A DNA stretch of 6,331 bases from Anaerolineae bacterium (lineage in GTDB: Bacteria; Chloroflexota; Anaerolineae; 4572-78; J111): contig JAGRCC010000124.1 in the NCBI GenBank assembly GCA_020433785.1, positions 6,694-13,024 on the forward strand. The letters run 5' to 3'. Of this stretch, positions 1 through 6,331 are shown piece by piece. How positions within the stretch are numbered: position 1 is the first letter of the stretch; each line of letters opens with the position of its first letter. The translations under genes were made by a program, and so were the position numbers. The notes beneath the pieces were generated by a model. The model saw only the letters and a program-made list of their open reading frames with translations. It was not told where the DNA came from and did not search any database.

Positions 1-59
1 TATAGGCGCAAAAGACGCCAAAGGAAATATAAAAAGCGTTTGCGTCTCTTGCGTTTAGA
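1..59. repeat. Imperfect 18-bp inverted repeat at the left edge
   Basis: Bases 1-18 can pair with 42-59 around a 23-base loop. There is one mismatch (12/48) and a few G-T pairs. The core GCAAAAGACGC (8-18) faces GCGTCTCTTGC (42-52). The arm starts at the first base of the window, so it may continue outside. It lies inside the coding frame of the left-edge gene, where it encodes the basic KRKRRKR segment on one arm and LWRLLRL on the other. It may thus be a by-product of codon choice rather than a functional hairpin. Confidence 0.4.
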
Positions 60-223
60 TTTCCGGCTCCACTTCTGGCTTTTTTGGTCAGAAGTGGCTT
101 GGTTAGACACTATCGACATTTTTTTGTCGATGTCCCGGCCTAAGCGCCTAATCCAATCAAGATTACGGGTAAACTTTTTTTTAGCCTAAGATATGTTATA
201 CTATTATTAAATACAATTGACAT
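1..223 (-). CDS. 5' part of an unrecognised, possibly membrane-anchored protein; runs off the left edge with an apparent -1 frameshift at an A8 run
   Basis: On the minus strand an ATG at 223-221 lies three bases after a perfect AGGAGG. Its frame reads MSIVFNNSITYLRLKK, meets eight A (182-175) and, read straight, stops at TAG 142-140 after 27 residues. The frame one base back is open from the A run to the window edge. It reads KFTRNLDWIRRLGRDIDKK, then from an in-frame ATG at 119-117 MSIVSNQATSDQKSQKW, then a very basic run (SKRKRRKR) and the start of a hydrophobic stretch (FLYFLWRLLRL). This looks like a basic cytoplasmic tail before a membrane segment, but only about 73 residues are visible and I recognise no family. 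In the second frame a TAG at 188-186 closes the upstream side and the ATG at 119 has no Shine-Dalgarno. The strong start at 223 therefore seems to belong to the same gene through a frameshift. Alternatives are a real start at 119 with a 27-residue leader ORF upstream, a pseudogene, or a sequencing error. Confidence 0.45.
69..97. repeat. Perfect 9-bp inverted repeat (CCACTTCTG / CAGAAGTGG)
   Basis: CCACTTCTG (69-77) is perfectly complementary to CAGAAGTGG (89-97) across an 11-base T-rich loop. A second, 7-bp perfect stem follows at 112-118/125-131 (ATCGACA / TGTCGAT) with a loop of six T. The right arm plus loop (79-99) partly resembles the loop and right arm of the hairpin at 3653-3700 (T-run, GG, CAGAA, GTGGCT), so it could be a decayed relative. 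The match is short and AT-rich, so that link is tentative. Both stems lie within the left-edge reading frame. Confidence 0.4.
175..182 (-). other. A8 homopolymer in -1 slippery phase, followed by a possible stem-loop
   Basis: In the frame of the ATG at 223 the minus strand reads CTA AAA AAA AGT, so an A AAA AAA heptamer (182-176) sits exactly in the phase used for -1 slippage. After a six-base spacer comes CCCG-TAATC (169-161), which can pair with GATTA (153-149) and, across an 11-base bulge, CGGG (137-134). A -1 slip joins the start frame to the long open frame leaving the window. Slippery site and geometry are seen; function is inference. The stem is modest and the same run is a classic place for an indel. 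Confidence 0.35.
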
Positions 224-226
224 TTT

Positions 227-232
227 CCTCCT
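227..232 (-). promoter_or_regulatory. Ribosome binding site AGGAGG for the divergent left-edge gene
   Basis: The plus strand reads CCTCCT, giving a full AGGAGG on the minus strand, followed by AAA and then ATG (223-221). The spacing of three bases is shorter than the common 5-9 but within the range seen in bacteria. This is the strongest ribosome binding site in the window and the main reason to place a gene start at 223. Confidence 0.55.
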
Positions 233-539
233 ATACACCTTATGACTTCAACTTCGGCTTAGAACTACCGTTGCCAGTCATCACGCTTTTGCCCACCCAA
301 CTTCCACTGACTATCCGTTACGTTTTTGCTCGTCCTGATGATATCGTTATGTCTTACGCTTATGCCACAAGCGGGCGAGGCCGGCCACAGTTTATTTAAG
401 CCGATCATTGACAACAGTCGGACCTGAAGCCGGCGCTTTTACCCGGCAGCTTATCTCTCATCTAAAATAATACCTATCATCATTTTATGGGCTTAATTTA
501 ACAACTTTTTGTTTGATTAAATGTGTTTATTCAACAAGC

Positions 540-556
540 CAGGTGATTGGCACTTA
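540..556. repeat. Interspersed repeat copy A (CAGGTGATTGGCACTTA)
   Basis: This 17-base sequence matches 623-639 at 16 of 17 positions and resembles the left arm of the hairpin at 3653-3666. Unlike the other two copies it has no obvious right arm, so it looks like a half element. It contains TTGGCA, close to a -35 box, but that lies 23 bases from the TATAAT at 576, too far to act with it. Confidence 0.6.
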
Positions 557-575
557 ATCGTCGTCATTGGAGCGC

Positions 576-581
576 TATAAT
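576..581 (+). promoter_or_regulatory. Candidate -10 box (TATAAT) for the CheB-CheR gene
   Basis: A perfect TATAAT lies about 107 bases before the first possible start codon. The best partner is TTAATC at 554-559 with a 16-base spacer, matching TTGACA at only three positions, so the promoter would be weak or need an activator. Transcription would begin near 588 and carry repeat copy B in the leader. A sigma-70-type consensus is assumed. Confidence 0.35.
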
Positions 582-622
582 CCGCTCAAGATTCTCGATT
601 TGACAAGACTTATGCAAAATCA

Positions 623-660
623 CAGGTGACTGGCACTTATTGTCAATAAAACTGTCACCT
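623..660. repeat. Interspersed repeat copy B with a short palindrome (AGGTGAC ... GTCACCT)
   Basis: The element starts with CAGGTGACTGGCACTTA (623-639). Its ends AGGTGAC (624-630) and GTCACCT (654-660) form a perfect 7-bp stem around a 23-base loop. It ends 28 bases before the first possible start codon of the CheB-CheR gene and so would lie in its mRNA leader. The right end, CTGTCACCT, is shared with the hairpin after that gene. Such dispersed palindromes resemble REP elements mobilised by Y1/RAYT transposases; that assignment is inference and no transposase is in the window. Confidence 0.6.
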
Positions 661-688
661 AAATCGTTATGATTCAATTTTCAAACAT

Positions 689-3643
<2,955 letters not shown>

Positions 3644-3652
3644 ACTTTGAAT

Positions 3653-3704
3653 GGTGACAGTCACTTAGACGCTATTTTTTGGCAGAAAGTGGCTGTCACC
3701 TTTT
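3653..3704. repeat. Repeat copy C: 14-bp-stem hairpin with short T tail, possible terminator
   Basis: GGTGACAGTCACTT (3653-3666) pairs along its whole length with AAGTGGCTGTCACC (3687-3700), with a single T-G pair, around a 20-base loop; TTTT follows at 3701-3704. It begins nine bases after the CheB-CheR stop codon, so it could end or attenuate transcription on the plus strand. The T tail is short for a strong intrinsic terminator. Its ends match copies A and B upstream of the same gene, so it is first a member of a repeat family. Whether the kinase gene is co-transcribed depends on how well this hairpin terminates. Confidence 0.7.
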
Positions 3705-3772
3705 GAACAGCGTAACACTTATTATTGTTAGACCTGATCGGTAGCAATTGGGTTTAATAGGTATCAGCTTTT

Positions 3773-3779
3773 GGAAGGA
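3773..3779 (+). promoter_or_regulatory. Ribosome binding site GGAAGGA that sets the kinase start
   Basis: GGAAGGA ends nine bases before the ATG at 3789, a good Shine-Dalgarno with acceptable spacing. It overlaps the alternative in-frame TTG at 3771, which has no site of its own, so ATG 3789 is the more likely start. Confidence 0.65.
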
Positions 3780-3788
3780 ACGTTAACT

Positions 3789-5555
3789 ATGGCAAGCAAA
3801 TCACCATTGTCGAACCGAAAATTCGATCTACATGAACGGGCACAGCAAATACTGAAACGACAGCAGGAAGGCGAGGCCCTGGTTCCCACCGCAGAAATTC
3901 AAGAGTTGATCCAGGAATTAACTATCTATCAAATTGAGTTGGAACTGCAAAACGAAGAGCTGCGCCGCAGCGAGCAAAAGTACCAGTACCTCTACCAGCG
4001 CTACATTGACTTATTCAACCTGGCCCCTATCGGCTACATTATTCTCAATAACAAAGACCGTATTCAGGAGATCAATTTAACCGCCGCTCAAATGCTGGGC
4101 GACGATCGCTTTCAGTTAGTGGGCAAACAGTTAACTGATTACGTGGCGCCGGATGATCAGGATATTTACTATTTTCAACGGCGGGTGCGTTTTGCCGATG
4201 GCGCTCTGCAAAGTTACCAACTCCGGCTTGTCCGGAGCGACGGCGCCCAGTTTTATGCCCAAATCGACAGTCGCCCGGAAAAAGATAAGCACGGTAAAGT
4301 TTTTGGTTGTCGTTTGGCCATTACAGATATTACCGAGCGCAAGCAAGCTGAGGCCGCGCTAGAGCAAACCAATGACCAGTTAAAGCTCACGGTCTCAGAA
4401 CTGCGGCAAACCCAAAAGCAGCTAATTCAGCAAGAGCGGCTGGCCGCTGTGGGGCAACTGGCCGCCGGTATTGCCCATGATTTTAACAACATCTTAACCA
4501 GTATTTTAGGCTTTGCTGAATTGATGAAGGTTTCACCCGATACGCCGGTTTCAATGCAGGCTGATCTGGTCTATATTATCAAATCGACTAATCGGGCCAC
4601 CAATCTGGTCCGCCAAATTCTGGATTTCACCCAAAGAAATATCAGCCAGCCCAAGTGGTTCGATTTGGCGGCTTTTACAACCGAAGTGATGGCTTTTTTG
4701 AACCGGATCATTGCCGAGGATATCCGCCTCATCTTAAATATTGAACCTGGCGACTACGGGATTGAGGCCGATCCCACCCAAATCCAACAAGCCTTGACCA
4801 ACCTGGTGTTAAATGCGCGTGATGCCATTTCAACCGGCGGATCGATAGAAATTAAGCTGACTCTCCAAGATTTTAACCTCAACCAACCACCGCCGCTAGC
4901 CGAAATGTCGACCGGCTCCTGGATAGTTTTATACGTGACTGATTCCGGCTCCGGTATTTCGCCGGAAACATTGCCCCATATCTTTGAACCGTTTTTCACC
5001 ACTAAAAGCGTCGGCCAAGGTACCGGCTTAGGGCTATCGCAAGTATACGGTATTGTTAAACAGCACGGCGGGCATATTCAAGTTAACAGCCGCGAAGGCA
5101 ATGGAACCACCTTTACTCTTTATTTCCCCTATGTCGACTCATTTGATGTCGCAGCCAATCCTCAAGATGCCACATGGCTGGTCAAAGGTCATAATGAAAC
5201 GATTTTGGTAGTTGAAGATGACAAAGAAGTGTTGAATACGGTTTCGATGCTGTTGAAAAGCTTGGGGTATCGCGTTTTGCCGGCCAGCAACGGCAAAGAG
5301 GCGTTGGCTATTTACCAGCAGCACCAAAAGACGGTCAGTCTGGTGCTGTCGGATATTGTGATGCCTGATATGAACGGCCTGGCCCTGTTAGCCGCCCTTA
5401 AAACCTGCAATCCCGACATCAAAATGATTATGATGAGCGGTTACCCGCTGAATCAAGAAGCCGCCACCGTCATTGAACAAGATGCCATAAGCTGGATTAA
5501 TAAACCGATGCCGCTGGGGAAATTATCGCAAATTATTGGCAAGACGTTAGAGTAG
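3789..5555 (+). CDS. Cytoplasmic PAS hybrid histidine kinase with C-terminal receiver domain
   Basis: Sensor kinase of 588 residues from ATG 3789, chosen for its ribosome binding site over a TTG six codons upstream. No membrane segment or signal peptide, so it should sense a cytoplasmic or diffusible cue. Order: a helical, coil-like N-terminus (about 35-72, with IELELQNEELRRSEQKY), one PAS domain with PAC end (about 71-184), a short coil, HisKA with AGIAHDFNN (His230 is the phosphorylated residue; the HDFNN form is typical of NtrB-like HPK4 kinases), HATPase with N box Asn342/Asp345, G1 DSGSGI (385-390), F box FEPFF (399-403) and G2 GTGLGL (411-416), then a receiver (about 470-584) with acidic pair Asp477/Asp478, phospho-acceptor Asp522, Ser550 and Lys572. 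All key residues are present. Phosphate may stay on its own receiver or move to an HPt protein not seen here. It lies 145 bases after the CheB-CheR fusion on the same strand, suggesting a shared pathway; ligand unknown. Confidence 0.93.
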   Translation: MASKSPLSNRKFDLHERAQQILKRQQEGEALVPTAEIQELIQELTIYQIELELQNEELRRSEQKYQYLYQRYIDLFNLAPIGYIILNNKDRIQEINLTAAQMLGDDRFQLVGKQLTDYVAPDDQDIYYFQRRVRFADGALQSYQLRLVRSDGAQFYAQIDSRPEKDKHGKVFGCRLAITDITERKQAEAALEQTNDQLKLTVSELRQTQKQLIQQERLAAVGQLAAGIAHDFNNILTSILGFAELMKVSPDTPVSMQADLVYIIKSTNRATNLVRQILDFTQRNISQPKWFDLAAFTTEVMAFLNRIIAEDIRLILNIEPGDYGIEADPTQIQQALTNLVLNARDAISTGGSIEIKLTLQDFNLNQPPPLAEMSTGSWIVLYVTDSGSGISPETLPHIFEPFFTTKSVGQGTGLGLSQVYGIVKQHGGHIQVNSREGNGTTFTLYFPYVDSFDVAANPQDATWLVKGHNETILVVEDDKEVLNTVSMLLKSLGYRVLPASNGKEALAIYQQHQKTVSLVLSDIVMPDMNGLALLAALKTCNPDIKMIMMSGYPLNQEAATVIEQDAISWINKPMPLGKLSQIIGKTLE

Positions 5556-5715
5556 GGTTGATTGTAACAATGCTCAGTTTAGGGCAAAGAGCTGACAGGT
5601 TTTCGTAAATTCAGCCCTATTGACGACAACTTTTCGTTCGAAAGTGATTTTGTTGCAAATTTTTGCCCAAAATCTGTCGGGTCTAGTTGTATGCTGTTTT
5701 TAGGTTAGTCGAGGA

Positions 5716-5801
5716 ATGACCAGACCGAAATTTTAAACTTTGTAGTAAACTCTGGCTTGACGTATAATGCCAGCGTACATTAGTAGAAGGCCACTGGTCA
5801 T
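5716..5801. promoter_or_regulatory. 8-bp inverted repeat flanking the promoter (ATGACCAG ... CTGGTCAT)
   Basis: ATGACCAG (5716-5723) and its exact reverse complement CTGGTCAT (5794-5801) stand on either side of the -35/-10 candidate, about 78 bases apart. They could be two operator half sites or copies for a regulator, possibly the downstream protein itself. An 8-bp match in a region this size can arise by chance, so this is only suggestive. Confidence 0.2.
5740..5768 (+). promoter_or_regulatory. Candidate sigma-70-type promoter for the Crp/Fnr-type gene
   Basis: A perfect TATAAT at 5763-5768 is preceded by TTGTAG at 5740-5745 with an ideal 17-base spacer; the -35 matches TTGACA at three of six positions. 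Transcription would begin near 5775, giving a leader of about 117 bases. The weak -35 with a perfect -10 would suit regulated expression. Confidence 0.45.
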
Positions 5802-5891
5802 GGTTCAGGCGAACGGCGCTGGTTATAGGCCATAGGCCGGCGTCTGATTAACCCAATAGATACGGCCAATATCAAAGAGGATCAGCAGCTT

Positions 5892-6331
5892 ATGGCCGCA
5901 ATGCCCGACGCTCAGGAACTCGGCAACATTGCTTTATTTCAGGGCCTTAACTCCCAAGAGCTAATTTGGCTCAACGAGCATCTCCACCGCCAGTCGTTTT
6001 CAGCCGGCAGCAATATATTTATGGTTGATCAGCCGGGCGAAATCGTATACATTATTCTCAACGGAACCATCAAAATATATAACGATCAGTTGGATGGCAC
6101 GGAAGTTATTCTGGCCATTTTAGGTCCCGGCGACACCGTGGGCGAGTTGAGTCTGCTCGACAGCGCCGGACGGTCGGCTAATGTGGTCACGTTAGAAAAA
6201 TCGACGCTGCTGTGGATGGATCGGGCCACGTTTTGGCACTGTTTGCAGGCCATGCCCAGCGTCACCTACAAAATGGTTGAAATTGTCTGCGGCCGGCTGC
6301 GGCTGGCCAACGAGCAAATCAAATCGCTGGC
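5892..6331 (+). CDS. Crp/Fnr-family transcriptional regulator, N-terminal part, cut by the right edge
   Basis: The reading frame from ATG 5892 is open to the window end (146 codons plus two bases). AGAGG at 5876-5880 is a weak, rather distant ribosome binding site; a second in-frame ATG at 5901 is less well placed, and a TAG at 5826-5828 closes the frame upstream. Residues about 12-115 form a cyclic-nucleotide-binding-type beta barrel: early NIALFQGL, then YIILNGTIKIY (53-63), GPGD (78-81) and the cassette GELSLLD (84-90) followed by Arg94-Ser95-Ala96. Glu85, Arg94 and Ser95 correspond to residues that hold the ribose and phosphate of cAMP in CRP, so nucleotide binding is plausible. A long helix, probably the dimerisation helix, begins near 121. 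The DNA-binding helix-turn-helix expected from about residue 150 lies outside the window. No cysteine cluster like that of FNR is seen at the N-terminus. The target and ligand are unknown; I infer no specific link with the kinase beyond proximity. Confidence 0.85.
   Translation, partial: MAAMPDAQELGNIALFQGLNSQELIWLNEHLHRQSFSAGSNIFMVDQPGEIVYIILNGTIKIYNDQLDGTEVILAILGPGDTVGELSLLDSAGRSANVVTLEKSTLLWMDRATFWHCLQAMPSVTYKMVEIVCGRLRLANEQIKSL

Larger units (their letters stand above)
224..688. other. Divergent intergenic region, no convincing gene
   Basis: This 465-base stretch separates the start of the minus-strand left-edge gene from the CheB-CheR gene, so it should hold promoters for both directions. 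I see the ribosome binding site of the minus gene, a GC-rich palindromic patch (GGCCGGCC at 379-386, and GCCGG/CCGGC at 429-433/443-447), an AT-rich stretch from about 455 to 530, two repeat copies (540-556 and 623-660), and a TATAAT at 576-581. A 60-codon frame beginning with TTG at 217 has no ribosome binding site and runs over the minus-strand start, so I do not call it. Confidence 0.6.
5556..5891. other. Intergenic region before the Crp/Fnr-type gene
   Basis: This 336-base stretch carries no convincing ORF. It contains small competing stems after the kinase stop (AGGGC 5581-5585 with GCCCT 5614-5618; GCTGA 5591-5595 with TCAGC 5611-5615) but no T run, so no clear terminator. A near-palindrome TTTCGTTCGAAA lies at 5632-5643. 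The promoter candidate at 5740-5768 lies between two halves of an 8-bp inverted repeat. Confidence 0.55.

Noticed and set aside
134..182. Stem at 134-169 plus T8 read as a plus-strand intrinsic terminator
   Set aside because: The T run is separated from the weak, bulged stem by several bases, and no plus-strand gene is seen ending upstream; the same bases make better sense as part of the minus-strand reading frame.
217..246. TTGACA (217-222) with TATGAC (241-246) as a plus-strand promoter
   Set aside because: The spacer is 18 and the -10 matches only four positions. The TTGACA overlaps the start codon of the minus-strand gene, and no plus-strand gene follows closely.
217..399. 60-codon plus-strand frame beginning with TTG
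   Set aside because: It has no ribosome binding site, its start overlaps the ATG and lies next to the AGGAGG of the minus-strand gene, and the peptide shows no recognisable domain.
408..413. Consensus TTGACA as a -35 box for the CheB-CheR gene
   Set aside because: The sequence 16-18 bases downstream is GC-rich with no -10-like hexamer.
3771..3788. TTG start six codons before the chosen kinase start
   Set aside because: The TTG overlaps the GGAAGGA site that serves ATG 3789, and nothing resembling a ribosome binding site precedes it.
5581..5618. Stem-loop after the kinase gene as a terminator
   Set aside because: Two short stems compete, the pairing has a large bulge and no T run follows, so I cannot support an intrinsic terminator.
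5757..5786. TTGACG at 5757 with TAGTAG at 5781 as an alternative promoter
   Set aside because: The -10 hexamer is poor with an 18-base spacer; the overlapping TTGTAG-17-TATAAT pair is better.

Overview
The window is a stretch of bacterial chromosome of roughly 50% GC. It holds two complete signal-transduction genes, the start of a Crp/Fnr-type regulator cut by the right edge, and the 5' end of a divergently oriented gene cut by the left edge. No rRNA, tRNA, CRISPR array, transposase or phage gene is visible. The soluble multi-PAS sensor style and the GGTGAC..GTCACC repeats between genes would suit an environmental, signalling-rich bacterium such as a Chloroflexota (Anaerolineae-like) lineage. 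That taxonomic guess is weak, because no marker gene is present.

Layout: (1) 1-223, minus strand: the beginning of an unrecognised gene that exits the left edge. It has a perfect AGGAGG ribosome binding site. The frame that follows that start and the long open frame leaving the window are offset by one base at a run of eight A. (2) 224-688: a divergent, AT-rich intergenic region with two copies of a CAGGTGAYTGGCACTTA repeat and a consensus TATAAT box. (3) 689-3643, plus: a CheB methylesterase-CheR methyltransferase-PAS fusion with a long leucine-heptad coiled coil and no kinase or receiver domain. (4) 3644-3788: a short gap holding a 14-bp-stem hairpin of the same repeat family. (5) 3789-5555, plus: a cytoplasmic PAS hybrid histidine kinase (PAS, HisKA, HATPase, receiver). 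(6) 5556-5891: an intergenic region with a good promoter candidate. (7) 5892 to the edge, plus: the cyclic-nucleotide-binding-like domain of a Crp/Fnr-family regulator.

Working model (inference): the CheB-CheR fusion senses through its PAS domains and coiled coil and reversibly methylates unknown receptor-type proteins. The adjacent hybrid kinase senses through its own PAS domain and passes phosphate to its own C-terminal receiver. Together they look like an alternative sensory pathway, with no CheA, CheW or methyl-accepting receptor in view. The Crp/Fnr regulator has its own promoter candidate and may be a separate unit. The most unusual spot is the left edge, where the A8 run sits in the correct phase for a -1 ribosomal frameshift and is followed at the usual distance by a possible stem-loop. 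A frameshifted pseudogene or a homopolymer sequencing error would explain it equally well.
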